The translations under genes and the position numbers were made by a program. Below, piece by piece: positions 17,915 through 27,269 of a stretch of DNA of 64,000 bases (its first letter is position 1; every line of letters begins with the position of its first letter). The DNA comes from Streptosporangium amethystogenes. GTDB lineage: Bacteria > Actinomycetota > Actinomycetes > Streptosporangiales > Streptosporangiaceae. The DNA lies in the NCBI RefSeq assembly GCF_000721075.1, contig NZ_JOEQ01000001.1:186001-250000 (forward strand), given 5' to 3'. Below the pieces are notes generated by a model. The model had not been told where the DNA came from. It worked only from the letters and a program-made list of their open reading frames with translations, and did no database searches.

Positions 17915-17942
17915 CCTCCGACTCCTGCGACAGGGGGAGCAC

Positions 17943-19328
17943 ATGGACATCCGGTTCTCGGGGAGCCGGTCGGGGACGGCACCGCTGACCTGGGGGCAGC
18001 GCGCCATCTGGGACACGATCCGAAGGACGGCGCCGGACGACCACTACTTCAACTTCGGCCGGGTGCTCGCCGTGCCCCGGCGGGCCAGACCGCTCACCGT
18101 GGCACGGGCCGCCGAGGTGCTGCGCGCGCTGGTGGAACGGCACGAGTCGCTGCGCACCAGGCTGGGTGAGCCCCCGTACGGAACCGCGGAGTCCTACCTT
18201 CAGACCCCCGCGAAGGCTCACGGGTACAAAAACAGCAGCGGCGGCGCGGAACCGTGGCAGGTGCTGGAGACCACCGGGGCCGTCCCGGTCACCGTCTCCG
18301 AGGGCGACCCCGAGCGGCTCCGGGACGCGCTGGCACAGACCGCCTTCGACTACCGGAACGAGTGGCCGCTGCGGATCGGGCTCGTCGTCGAGTGCGGCGA
18401 GGTCACTCACATCGTGCTCGTCTTCTGCCATCTGGCCGCCGACGGCCTCGGGGCCGAGGTGGCGGTCACGGATCTGCGGCTGCTCCTGTTGCGCGGTTCC
18501 CTGCCGGGCCCGCCCCCGCCCTCACCGCTGGATCTGGCCCGCTGGCAGGGCTCCGAGCGGGGTCTGAAGGTCGCGAGGATCGCCGCCGAGCACTGGGAGA
18601 GCGAGTACCGGCGCATCCCGCCGACCATGTTCGACCGGCGCGAGGAGGCCCCCGCGGATCCGCCGATCTGGCGGGCGCGACTCGTCTCGCGGGCGATGGA
18701 CCTGGCGGTGCGACGGATCGCCGCCGTGCGCGGCACGAGCACCTCGACGGTCCTGCTGGCCGCCGCGTCCGTACTGGCCGGGAAGGTGAGCGGCCACGAG
18801 GTGTGCGCGATGCTGCCGATCGTGGGCAACCGCTTCCGCGGCGACACGGCCGGCGCCGTCACCACGCTCTCCCAGGAGGGCCTGTTCGTGCTGGACCTGC
18901 GCCGGGGCGACTTCACCGAACTGCTGCCCGCGGCCAAGCCCGCCGCGCTGCGCGCCTACCGATCCGCCTACCACGACCCCGCCGAGCGGGACGGGATCAC
19001 CGAGCGGATCAGCCGGGAGCGGGGCACGCCGATCCACCCGTACTGCTGTTTCAACGACATGCGCTTCGCCGACCGGGTGGACGCCTCCCCCGACGAGCGG
19101 ACCGTGCGGGGCGCGCTGGCGGAGACGATCCTCACCTGGCCGCTCAGCCAGGAGAAGCTCAACTGCCGGTTCTGCCTGCACGTGACCGGCGAGCCCGGCG
19201 GGCTGGGCGTCTCGCTCACCGCCGACACCCGCCACCTGTCCCGCCCCGCGATGGAACGCTATCTCCTCGATCTGGAGTCCCTGCTGGTCGAGGCCGCGTT
19301 CCGCGAGGTGCTGGAGCCCGTCGGTTGA
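17943..19328 (+). CDS. Stand-alone condensation protein with altered motif (CHLAADG)
   Basis: 461 residues from the ATG at 17943 (GGGGGAG just upstream). It opens with LTWGQRAIW, the C1 motif. The active-site motif is CHLAADG: the first His of HHxxxDG is Cys162, but the catalytic second His163, Asp167 and Gly168 remain, so activity is plausible. A later CCFNDMRF segment (about 363-370) also occurs as CVFNDMSG in the protein at 36545-38209, showing they belong to one sub-family. It follows the ACP by 28 bases and probably transfers a carrier-bound group to or from that ACP. Confidence 0.85.
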   Translation: MDIRFSGSRSGTAPLTWGQRAIWDTIRRTAPDDHYFNFGRVLAVPRRARPLTVARAAEVLRALVERHESLRTRLGEPPYGTAESYLQTPAKAHGYKNSSGGAEPWQVLETTGAVPVTVSEGDPERLRDALAQTAFDYRNEWPLRIGLVVECGEVTHIVLVFCHLAADGLGAEVAVTDLRLLLLRGSLPGPPPPSPLDLARWQGSERGLKVARIAAEHWESEYRRIPPTMFDRREEAPADPPIWRARLVSRAMDLAVRRIAAVRGTSTSTVLLAAASVLAGKVSGHEVCAMLPIVGNRFRGDTAGAVTTLSQEGLFVLDLRRGDFTELLPAAKPAALRAYRSAYHDPAERDGITERISRERGTPIHPYCCFNDMRFADRVDASPDERTVRGALAETILTWPLSQEKLNCRFCLHVTGEPGGLGVSLTADTRHLSRPAMERYLLDLESLLVEAAFREVLEPVG

Positions 19329-19440
19329 CTCCTCTCCCGGACCGGAACCCGGACACTCCCCGCCGAAGGTGCCCGACGGCGGTCCACACCCACCCCAGCC
19401 GGCGCCCACCGCCCGGCCTCCTGCCCGGAACCGGAGCCCG

Positions 19441-21273
19441 ATGACGGTCCACGCCTACGCCGAGTCGACGTCCTGCGTCCAGGGCGGCTCACTCCGCTTC
19501 CACCTCGCCCGCGCCTCCCGGGCCCCGCTGCGCGGCTCGGTGCTGATCGAGGACGTGGCCACGGACCTGGCGGTGCTCGAAGGGGAGTTCACCGGCCCGT
19601 CCTGGACGCTCGACGTCTCCGCCGACTGGTCCAGCTCGCTCTACCGTGCGATCTTCACCGCCGACGAGGGCGTCTGCGAGGTCTACTTCGTCGTACGGGC
19701 CGCCAGGGCCGGCTCGCCGATCCTGCTGTCGATCCCGTTCCCGACCTGGCAGGCATACAACCGGGCGGGCATTCCCGGCGAGTCCATCTACTGGACCGAG
19801 CAGGCCACCCGGGCCTCGCGTGTCTCCTTCGACCGGCCGGGCGGCGGGCCGCCGCCCGAGCGCTGGGAGGAGGGCATGATCCGCTGGCTGGGTCCCGCCG
19901 GATACGACGTCGACTACTGCTCCGCCCTGGACCTGCACTCCGGGCGCGAACTGCTGGCCGGCTACCGGCTGCTGATGGTCAGCGGGCACGACGAGTACTG
20001 GTCGGCCGGGATGCGCGACAGCGTCGAGGAGTTCGTCCGCCGGGGCGGCAACCTGGCCGTCTTCTCCGGCAACACCTGCTGGTGGCAGTTCCGGCTGGAG
20101 GACGACGGGCGCACCATGGTCTGCTACCGCGACGCGGTCGCCGACCCGATGGCCGCCGTGGATCCCGCCCTCACCACGGTCGAGTGGTCCAGCGCGCCGG
20201 TGAACCGCCCGGAGAACGGCCTGACCGGGGTCAGCTTCCGGCGCGGCGCCGGGACCTGGGGTCCGTACATGCGGCTCATGCACGAGGAGTCCTACACGGT
20301 CCGCTTCCCCGAGCACTGGGTGTTCGAGGGCACCAGGCTGGGTGAGGGCGACGCCTTCGGCAGGGGCGCCATCGGCTACGAGACGGACGCCTGCGACTTC
20401 GTCGAGCAGGACGGCGTGCCGGTGGCCACCGGGCGGGACGGCACCCCGCCGTCCTTCGTCATCCTGGCCACCGCCGACCTGCGGCACTGGCACCGGTACG
20501 GCCAGGGCGGCATGGCCACCATGGGCGTCTTCGGCCTCGGCGCCGGGACCGTGTTCACCGCCTCCACCGTGAACTGGGGAAACACCCTGCACGACCCGGC
20601 GGTGGAGCGGATCACCCGCAACGTGCTCGACCGGCTCTCCCACCGCGTCTCCGGCTGGGAGGTGATCGGCCCCGGCGGCTCGATCCGCGCGCTGACCGCG
20701 TGCGACTCGCGGCTGTACGGGGTGGGCACCGACGACGCGCTGTACCGCAGGGACGTCGGCGGCCAGAACCTGCGCTGGCGCCGCATCGACTCGGGCGGCG
20801 GCGTCGTGGCCATGGCCACCCCGCGCGAGGCGTCCGGCACCAGGCCCGTCGGCCTGTACGGGCTGACCGGCGACGGGCGTCTCGTCTACCGCGCCCCGGG
20901 CACGCGGGCCCCCTGGGTCGCACTCGGCGACGCCCCGCCGGGCGGGGTGGGGCTGGCTCTGGTGGACGGCGACCTGTGGGCCGTCACCACCGCCGGTGGG
21001 CTGTGGCACCTGCCCCCGGACGCCGCGGAGTGGATCCCGGCCGACGAGAACACCGGCGAACTCCCGGGCGCGATGGCCATGACCGCCATGAACGGCCGCC
21101 TCTACGCCGTCGACCTCGCCGGGCGGGTCCGCACCCGGCTGCCGCTGCCGGGCCCCGGCGAGTGGGCCGACCTCTGCCCCGCCGACGGGAGCACCACGCT
21201 CACCGCCCACGCCGGCCGCCTGATCGGCACCACTCCCGGCGGCCCGCTGCGCTGGCGGACCCCTACGCCCTAG
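19441..21273 (+). CDS. N,N-dimethylformamidase large-subunit-like protein with C-terminal beta-propeller
   Basis: 610 residues from the ATG at 19441 (GGAG six bases upstream; an upstream in-frame start adds only a Pro-rich stretch). Residues 1-about 400 resemble the C-terminal domain family of dimethylformamidase beta subunits: PFPTWQAYNRAG, VSFDRP, YDVDYCSALDLH, the SGHDEYWS motif, GGNLAVFSGNTCWWQ and TVNWGNTL. From about 405 to the end, repeats of the type W-x-IG...LYGV...LYRRD, RLYAVD and LIGTTPGG look like tectonin-style propeller blades. No signal peptide is seen. It is the last gene of the rightward NRPS operon. A C-N bond hydrolase or a binding protein acting on the peptide product is possible; the reaction is unknown. 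Confidence 0.8.
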   Translation: MTVHAYAESTSCVQGGSLRFHLARASRAPLRGSVLIEDVATDLAVLEGEFTGPSWTLDVSADWSSSLYRAIFTADEGVCEVYFVVRAARAGSPILLSIPFPTWQAYNRAGIPGESIYWTEQATRASRVSFDRPGGGPPPERWEEGMIRWLGPAGYDVDYCSALDLHSGRELLAGYRLLMVSGHDEYWSAGMRDSVEEFVRRGGNLAVFSGNTCWWQFRLEDDGRTMVCYRDAVADPMAAVDPALTTVEWSSAPVNRPENGLTGVSFRRGAGTWGPYMRLMHEESYTVRFPEHWVFEGTRLGEGDAFGRGAIGYETDACDFVEQDGVPVATGRDGTPPSFVILATADLRHWHRYGQGGMATMGVFGLGAGTVFTASTVNWGNTLHDPAVERITRNVLDRLSHRVSGWEVIGPGGSIRALTACDSRLYGVGTDDALYRRDVGGQNLRWRRIDSGGGVVAMATPREASGTRPVGLYGLTGDGRLVYRAPGTRAPWVALGDAPPGGVGLALVDGDLWAVTTAGGLWHLPPDAAEWIPADENTGELPGAMAMTAMNGRLYAVDLAGRVRTRLPLPGPGEWADLCPADGSTTLTAHAGRLIGTTPGGPLRWRTPTP

Positions 21274-21359
21274 GCACCGGTCCCGCGGTTCCCGCCGTGG
21301 CGAGGCCGATGGCGACGCGGCGGAACGCCACCCGACCGGCCACGGCAGGTGGCGGCGCC

Positions 21360-22022
21360 CTAGCGGCCGAGGCCCGCTTCGCGGGCGCGGATGATGGCGT
21401 GGGCGCGGTCGGCGACCTGGAGCTTGGCGAAGACGTTGGACACGTTGTTGCGGACGGTCTTCGGTGACAGCGCCAGGCGCTCGGCGATCTGGCGGTTGGA
21501 CGATCCCGCCGCGATGAGATCGAGGATCTGGCGTTCTCGCGTGGTGAGCTGGGAGAACGGTTCCTCGACGGCGGGGCGGATCGCGGCCAGACGGGCGAAG
21601 TAGCCGTTCACCCGGCCGGCGACGGCCGGGCCGAAGATGACATCACCGCTGGCGACGGCGGTGATGGCGCGCAGGATCTCGTTCTGGTCGGCGCCCTTGA
21701 CCAGGTAGCCGCGGGCACCGGCGAGCATGGCGGCGAAGACGTTTTCATCGTCGTCGTACATGGTCAGCGCCAGCACGCCGACACCGGGGTGCGTGGTCAC
21801 GATCCTGCGGGTGGCCTCGATGCCGTCCAGTCCGGGCATCTGCAGGTCCATCACGACGACATCGGGCCGTAGCCGTCCGGTGAGGAGCACCGCCTCAGCG
21901 CCGTCGGCGGCGGTGGCCACCACCTCCACGGTTCCGGTGGAGGAGAGCATGAGGCGGAGCCCGTCGCGGTAGACGGGATGGTCGTCGGCCAGCAACACCC
22001 GGGGGATTCCGGAGGCGGTCAT
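21360..22022 (-). CDS. NarL/LuxR-type response regulator
   Basis: 220 residues. Receiver domain: LLADDHP (acidic pair), phospho-acceptor Asp in VVVMDLQMPG (about 58), Thr in ALTMYDDD and Lys in YLVKGA. The C-terminal LuxR helix-turn-helix (about 155-215) contains LTTREROIL-like and SNRQIAERLALSPKTVRNNVSNVFAKL elements, described here in part only. The ATG overlaps the stop of the kinase gene by four bases, so it pairs with that kinase. It converges on the NRPS operon end and may regulate it, but this is only positional. Confidence 0.95.
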   Translation of the reverse strand: MTASGIPRVLLADDHPVYRDGLRLMLSSTGTVEVVATAADGAEAVLLTGRLRPDVVVMDLQMPGLDGIEATRRIVTTHPGVGVLALTMYDDDENVFAAMLAGARGYLVKGADQNEILRAITAVASGDVIFGPAVAGRVNGYFARLAAIRPAVEEPFSQLTTRERQILDLIAAGSSNRQIAERLALSPKTVRNNVSNVFAKLQVADRAHAIIRAREAGLGR

Positions 22023-24202
22023 CGATGGCCTCCCTCTGAGACGTCGGAAAGGGACATTGTCTCGCAGTCCACTCCGTAGGGAATGACCGCCCGGACCCGG
22101 GTTCCGCCCCCGGGCCCGGCCGACACCGTACAGCGCCCGCCGAGCTCGGCGGCCCGTTCCCGCATGGCGACCAGCCCCACGCCGGCGGCGGCTCCGGCGG
22201 CCATGCCCCGCCCGTCGTCGGTGATCTCGATCCGCAGCGTGCCGCCCGCGGCGGTCAGCTCTACGGTGCAGGCGGCGGCCCGCGCGTGCCGGGAGGCGTT
22301 GGCCAGGGCCTCGGAGACGATCCGGTACGTCGCGACCTCGGCCGCCGCCGGAAGCCTCGACAGGTCCCCGTCCGTCCGGATGGTCACCGCCGGCGCGTCG
22401 CCGGCGAACCTGGCCGCCAGCCTTTCCACCGCGCCCACCAGACCGAACTGGTCAAGGGCCGGGGGCCGCAGGTCGTGCACCAGGCGGCGCACGTCGGCCA
22501 GGACGGAGGACAGATCCCCGCGCACGCTGGCCAGGATCTCCTCGGCCGCGGGCAGGTCGCGCACGGCCACGTTACCTGCGGCCTCGACCTTGAGCGCGGC
22601 GGCGGCCAGGAGGGGGCCGAGACCGTCGTGCAGGTCCCGGCGGAGCCGTCGGCGTTCCTCCGCGATGCCGGTGACGAGTTGCTCCCGGCTGCGCTGGAGT
22701 TCCTCGGTGAGCGCGGTGGCGTGGGCGGCCGCGGCCGCCTGCCGGACGACATCGGCCAGGAGGCGCTGGTCCGCGTCCGACAGCCGCGCGCCCATCATGG
22801 GGACAAGGACCAGCCGCCCGATCTGCGCCTCCCGGTAGGCGAAGGGCAGCACCACGACGTCGTCGCGGCGGGTGCCGTGTTCGACGACGGCGGTGTGGCC
22901 GTCGGGCCTGTCGAGTTCGACCCGGACGTAGGGCGAGCGGAACGCGGTCGACAACACCCCGGCGACCTCGCGCAGCAGTTCGTCGGGGCCCACCGACTCC
23001 TCCAGCCGCTCGGCCAGCACCGACACCACGTCGTAGGGTTCCCCCCTGCCGGTGAGGATCCGGTTGACTCCCCGCTGGACACGCAGCCTCAGCGGCGCGT
23101 AGAGCACCGCGACCACCCCGGCCCCGATCACCGCCGCCAGCGGGTCCTGGATGAAGGCGCCCACGCTCAGGAAGACCGCCATGTCCACGGCGACCACGGC
23201 GGCCGCCAGCCCTCCGTACAGGATCGTCCGGCCGAGCAGCAGGTCGACGTCGTAGAGGCGGTAGCGGGCCACCGCCACGACGACGGCGATCGCCATGGAG
23301 GTCAGGCAGAGTGGCCAGATGATCCCGCTGAGGTCGGGGAGGTACGGCTTGGTGGCGACCAGGACCACGGTGATCACGACGTTGACGAGCCCCGCGAGCA
23401 GCATCCAGCGCAGCTGTGCCCGCAACCCGGCCTCGGAGCTACGGAACCTGCGGACGAAGGCCGCCACCGAGATCAGCACGCTGACCAGGATCAGGGCGAG
23501 GATGCCGAACCGGGTCGCCTGCCAGAACGCCTCGGGCAGCGGCGGGGTGACCGGGTCGACCGCGAGCCCGGCCAGGCCGGGGAAGACGGGGTCTTTCTCG
23601 GAGATGATCCGCCAGGGGACGGTGAAGAGGATCAGCACGGCGAGCGCGGCGCTGCCCAGGGCCGGCCAGGCGGCCCATCGCCAGCGCGGCGAGGGCAGCC
23701 GCCCGTCGGGAAAGAACAGCAGCACCAGCGGGACGAACAGGTTCTGCACGGGGCCGGTACGACCACCGATGAACAGTGCGATCTCGGTCAGCGGCAGGTC
23801 TCCGCCATACCGCAGCACCGACAGTGCCGCGTAGCCGGCGCCGAAACCGTTGGCGCAGGTGAGCACGCCTCCGGCGACCAGCAGCCACGCCATCGGGTGC
23901 CGGGGTAGCCGGTGGATCAGGACGGTCCCCGCCGCCACGAGCACCAGGCCGGGAAGCGTGGAGGTCCATATCGGCCAGCTGATCGGGTCGGGCCGGGGAG
24001 TCGCGCCCGCCGCCGCGTCGGCCAGGTACCCGCCCACGGTGGCCAGCACACACAGCATCAGCGACACGAACGCGCACATCCACAGGGCCCGGTCGAGCCG
24101 CCCGGAGGGAGCGGCGTGATCAGAGCTGTCCGGCTGGCCGGCGGCTTCCTGGCGAGGAGTCGGCACATTCGTATGGTGACACCCCACGGACCCCACGGCC
24201 AC
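22019..24202 (-). CDS. Membrane sensor histidine kinase (HisKA_3 type)
   Basis: 727 residues. The N-terminal half has about 8-10 hydrophobic segments (residues 40-370), then a GAF-like region (about 385-490), a coiled helix, the dimerisation/phospho-acceptor motif EERRRLRRDLHDGLGP (His near 530) and an HATPase domain with NASRHARA (N box) and DDGRGM. It is a NarX/DesK-type kinase partnered with the response regulator it overlaps. The start is uncertain: the GTG at 24202 lacks a clear ribosome site. The signal is unknown. Confidence 0.93.
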   Translation of the reverse strand: MAVGSVGCHHTNVPTPRQEAAGQPDSSDHAAPSGRLDRALWMCAFVSLMLCVLATVGGYLADAAAGATPRPDPISWPIWTSTLPGLVLVAAGTVLIHRLPRHPMAWLLVAGGVLTCANGFGAGYAALSVLRYGGDLPLTEIALFIGGRTGPVQNLFVPLVLLFFPDGRLPSPRWRWAAWPALGSAALAVLILFTVPWRIISEKDPVFPGLAGLAVDPVTPPLPEAFWQATRFGILALILVSVLISVAAFVRRFRSSEAGLRAQLRWMLLAGLVNVVITVVLVATKPYLPDLSGIIWPLCLTSMAIAVVVAVARYRLYDVDLLLGRTILYGGLAAAVVAVDMAVFLSVGAFIQDPLAAVIGAGVVAVLYAPLRLRVQRGVNRILTGRGEPYDVVSVLAERLEESVGPDELLREVAGVLSTAFRSPYVRVELDRPDGHTAVVEHGTRRDDVVVLPFAYREAQIGRLVLVPMMGARLSDADQRLLADVVRQAAAAAHATALTEELQRSREQLVTGIAEERRRLRRDLHDGLGPLLAAAALKVEAAGNVAVRDLPAAEEILASVRGDLSSVLADVRRLVHDLRPPALDQFGLVGAVERLAARFAGDAPAVTIRTDGDLSRLPAAAEVATYRIVSEALANASRHARAAACTVELTAAGGTLRIEITDDGRGMAAGAAAGVGLVAMRERAAELGGRCTVSAGPGGGTRVRAVIPYGVDCETMSLSDVSEGGHR

Positions 24203-24397
24203 GGGTCAGGTGTCCCGCGTCGAGGCCCCCTTGTCCCTAACCGTGGCGGGCGGAGACGGGACAGAGACGAGGGCATGCTCCCTGGCCGTCCGGGACGGGG
24301 GTGGGAGAGCTTGTCGGTCGAGCCGAAGAGCTGGCCGTGCACAGGCGCGGTGCGAGCGAGAACAGGGGACCGAGGGTCCCGCAGGAAGGAGCCGGTC

Positions 24398-25051
24398 ATG
24401 GCCGTTCAGGTGGATACCCACCGTTCCCTAGCCGATCGTGTGAGGCTGGCAGGGATGATCCTCGCCGTGGGCAGCGCCTCGTGGGCGGTGGGCACCCTCG
24501 TGTCGGGCGAGACCATCCAGACGAGAATCGTCGTCTTCTCGACGGTCACCGAGATCCTGTACCTGATCGGCGTGGCCGCTCTGGCATGGGTGATCGGGAC
24601 CACCGGGGCGGCGGGGCGAATGATCACGTCGGTGCAGCTGGTCCTGCTGGCCGGGGCTCTGGTGTACAGCGTGGCCGGGTTCTGGTACGAGACCTACGAC
24701 CAGATGCCGCTCTGGCTGGCCGTCGTCGACGTCTGCTGGCCGCTGGCCAACCTCTGCACGCTCGTCATGGGCGGCGTGGTCGCCTGGCGGGGCCGCTACC
24801 GGGGCTTCCTGCGCTGGCATCCGCTGCTGTGCGGGAGCTGGCTGATCGTGATGATCCCGGTCAAGAACCTGCTCGGGATAGGGGTCGGGATCTACGTCAG
24901 CGCCGCCTGGCTGCTGGGCACGTACGCGGTGCTCGGGCTGCGCCTGGCGCTGCGCCCGGCCGCCGTGCTCCCCGGTGTGGACGGCGGAGCGGTGAGCGGC
25001 ATCCGGCCCGTGCCCGGAGGGCACGGAGGTCAGGTGGAGGTCGGGCCGTAG
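24398..25051 (+). CDS. Small integral membrane protein, unknown function
   Basis: 217 residues from the ATG at 24398, with AGGAAGGA eight bases upstream. It has about six hydrophobic helices (residues 17-40, 45-70, 77-98, 107-128, 140-160, 165-190) and a hydrophilic C-terminus. I do not recognise a family. It is divergent from the kinase gene across about 195 bases, so it may be controlled by or signal to that system. Its 3' end overlaps the convergent dipeptidase gene by 22 bases. Confidence 0.8.
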   Translation: MAVQVDTHRSLADRVRLAGMILAVGSASWAVGTLVSGETIQTRIVVFSTVTEILYLIGVAALAWVIGTTGAAGRMITSVQLVLLAGALVYSVAGFWYETYDQMPLWLAVVDVCWPLANLCTLVMGGVVAWRGRYRGFLRWHPLLCGSWLIVMIPVKNLLGIGVGIYVSAAWLLGTYAVLGLRLALRPAAVLPGVDGGAVSGIRPVPGGHGGQVEVGP

Positions 25052-25674
25052 ACGGCGCAGGGGGCGCCGGTGGTCATGGCCCAGTAGCGGTCGCCGTAGG
25101 ACCAGTGCCACCACTCGGTGGGGTAGTTGACCAGGCCGGCCGCCTCCAGGGCCGTACCGAGGATCCTGCGGTGGTGACGGGCCTCGGCGGACAGGCCCGG
25201 GGCCTCGGTGTAGCAGGCGCCGCCGCTCTGCTCGGGGGTGGCGTTGAGCGGGGTGCCCATGTCGAGCTCGGTCCCGTCCTCGGCGGACAGGGTCAGATCG
25301 ACCGCCGCTCCCGCGGTGTGCGGGGCGATCTCGACGGGCGAGACGTAGCGGCTCGCCGCGCTCCGGAGCTCCGCAGGCGACATTTCCGGAAATGTCGCCC
25401 GCAACTCCGCCGAGTAGTCATCGAAGATCTTTTTCTGGGTCGCCGGTGGCCGGTAGCCCTCCACGACCAGCAGCCGGTATCCCCCCGGAAGCTGCGCCTG
25501 CGCCTTCTCCAGCCGGTCCAGCAGCCCGAGCCGCAGGTGGGCGAAGGCCCCCTCGGCGTCGGCGAGCCGCCCGTCCGTCTCCAGCCGCCCCCGCACGTCG
25601 ATCAAGGGTTCACCGGACTCCTCGACGGGGATCGAGGCGACTCTGGCGTCGGAGATCAGCACGATGTCACGCAT
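25030..25674 (-). CDS. D-alanyl-D-alanine dipeptidase (VanX/DdpX type, peptidase M15D)
   Basis: 214 residues. Zinc-site signature: HTAGAAVDLTL (His and Asp ligands, in the SxHxxGxAxD pattern) and EWWHW (catalytic Glu, His ligand); EGYRPPATQ supplies the family Arg. These enzymes hydrolyse D-Ala-D-Ala, in glycopeptide resistance (VanX) or in peptidoglycan turnover (DdpX). No vanH, vanA, vanR or vanS gene accompanies it, so resistance is not implied. No signal peptide is seen, so it is cytoplasmic. It sits beside a sugar/cell-wall recycling-like locus. Confidence 0.93.
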   Translation of the reverse strand: MRDIVLISDARVASIPVEESGEPLIDVRGRLETDGRLADAEGAFAHLRLGLLDRLEKAQAQLPGGYRLLVVEGYRPPATQKKIFDDYSAELRATFPEMSPAELRSAASRYVSPVEIAPHTAGAAVDLTLSAEDGTELDMGTPLNATPEQSGGACYTEAPGLSAEARHHRRILGTALEAAGLVNYPTEWWHWSYGDRYWAMTTGAPCAVYGPTST

Positions 25675-25889
25675 GACGGCAATTCTTCACCAAACACCTG
25701 CCGGCTGGAGACCCGGTTCTCCAGAAGGGGTCAAGGACCGGTCTGCGAATCGTCAACTTCGGCCTTCCCGGCAGAGCGGCGCTCCGGAGCCCGGCCCGCC
25801 GCCATCCATCATCCGGTGCCGTCATCCGGTAAGGAACCCGCGAGGATCGAGAACGGCTCGGCCACCGGCGTCCTCCGGGTGAAAGAACG

Positions 25890-27062
25890 TCAGACGGTGT
25901 CGGAGAACACCTGCTCCCGAGCCTGCTGCAGCGCCGACACCAGCGCGCCGCGCAGTACGGGGTTGCCCCTGACCCGCGAGACCACGACCCGGGGCTGGCT
26001 CGGGCAGACCCGGGCCACGGCATCCTGCACCCTGGCGGCGAGCGCGTCCCCTCCCGCCCTGCCGACGTCGCCGCTGAGCACGATCAACCCGGGGTCCAGG
26101 ACCACGGCGACCGCGGCGACGCCGACCGCCAGCCGCCCGGCCAGTTCGTCCAGAAATGCCTCGGCACCCGCCGCGACGGCCGTACGGACCCGCTCCCCCA
26201 CCGGAGTCGCGTCGGCGACGGAACCGATGCCGTAGGCGCTCGCGAGCCCGGCCACGGCGTCGCCGCCGACCAGGCGCTGGAACGAGCCCGACTGGGGTTC
26301 GCTCACGTCGGTGGGGAGCGGCTCGCCCGGAACGGGAAGCCAACCGATCTCACCCGCGCCGCCGGTGAAACCGCGGTGCAGCCGCCCGCCCAGCATGACG
26401 CCGAGCCCCTGGCCGACCCCGGCCCAGACGAGCACGAAGTCGTCGACGCCCAGCGCCGCGCCGTGCGCGCGCTCGGCCAGCGCGGCCAGGTTCACGTCGT
26501 TCTCGATCGTCACCGGGACGCCGAGGTCGCGACGGAGCTCGGCGAGCACGCCGTTGTGCCAGGAGGGCAGGTCGAAGGAGAACCGCACGTCGCCGGTGCC
26601 GGGGTCGACGACGCCCCGGGTGCCGATCACGAAGGCACGGAGCCGGTCCGCGCCGATGCCCGCGGCCCCGCACGCCTGGCCGACCGCGCCGCGCACCAGC
26701 CGTACCGGGTCGTCGTGCCCGCTGGGGTCGGCCGAGACCTCGGCGACGAGTGTGCCGGTGATGTCGGCGATCCCGGCACTGATCCGGTCGGGGAGCACGT
26801 CGAGCCCGACCACGTACGCGCAGGAGGGCACCACCCCGTAGAGCGCGGCGTTGGGGCCGCGCCCGCCGGCCTGCTCGCCGACCACCGCGACAAGGTCTCG
26901 CTCCTGGAGCCTGGCGAGCAGCTGACCCGCGGTCACCTTCGAGAGCCCGGTGTGTTCTCCCAGCTCGGCCCGGGTTAGCGGGCCACTGGACAGCAGGAGC
27001 TCCAGCGCCGCGCGGTCGTTGAGCTGGCGCAGCAACCGGGGGGTCCCCGGGCGTGTGGACAA
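25890..27062 (-). CDS. ROK-family transcriptional repressor 1
   Basis: 390 residues from the TTG at 27062, chosen because GGAAGGA lies six bases upstream and the start then aligns with repressor 2 (xxRPGxPRLLRxxNDRAAL); an in-frame GTG at 27080 lacks a site. N-terminal winged helix (about 5-75: RAELGEHTGLSKVTAGQLL), then the sugar-kinase-like ROK fold. The zinc-ligand Cys-rich loop of true ROK kinases is absent, as in NagC/CsnR/Mlc-type regulators. It is about 60 percent similar to the protein at 35031-36209. It is divergent from the ABC operon across an operator-like dyad, so autoregulation and control of sugar uptake are likely. Confidence 0.93.
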   Translation of the reverse strand: MSTRPGTPRLLRQLNDRAALELLLSSGPLTRAELGEHTGLSKVTAGQLLARLQERDLVAVVGEQAGGRGPNAALYGVVPSCAYVVGLDVLPDRISAGIADITGTLVAEVSADPSGHDDPVRLVRGAVGQACGAAGIGADRLRAFVIGTRGVVDPGTGDVRFSFDLPSWHNGVLAELRRDLGVPVTIENDVNLAALAERAHGAALGVDDFVLVWAGVGQGLGVMLGGRLHRGFTGGAGEIGWLPVPGEPLPTDVSEPQSGSFQRLVGGDAVAGLASAYGIGSVADATPVGERVRTAVAAGAEAFLDELAGRLAVGVAAVAVVLDPGLIVLSGDVGRAGGDALAARVQDAVARVCPSQPRVVVSRVRGNPVLRGALVSALQQAREQVFSDTV

Positions 27063-27096
27063 GGCCGTCCTTCCCGTCACGATCCGCTAACGATCG

Positions 27097-27126
27097 TTTC
27101 TTTTAAGAAAGTTTCTTGTTAGTTTA
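27097..27126. promoter_or_regulatory. ROK operator-like overlapping dyads
   Basis: Two overlapping palindromes: TTTCTT-N2-AAGAAA (27097-27110) and AAGAAA-G-TTTCTT (27105-27117), followed by GTTAGTTTA. They lie 35-64 bases from the repressor start and about 145 bases before the binding-protein start. The core GAAAGTTTCTTGTT recurs at 33288-33301. Confidence 0.6.
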
Positions 27127-27269
27127 TCCCTAGCCAGCCCGCAGGCAAGTGATCGGGACCGCGGGTTGTGACAGTTCCGACAGCTCCCAGTGAGTGCAAC
27201 GGGTCGCGGGGACCCCGGCCATAACAGATGAGCGCAAACTCCGGCGAAAGCCTGAAAGGGAGAACTCCA

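Noticed and set aside
25030..25674. Glycopeptide-resistance (van) cluster
   Set aside because: Only a VanX-like enzyme is present; no vanH, vanA, vanS or vanR partner. The nearby two-component system is NarL type, not VanRS type.
25890..27062. ROK sugar kinase
   Set aside because: An N-terminal winged helix is present and the zinc-binding Cys loop of ROK kinases is absent; it is a regulator. The same holds for 35031-36209.
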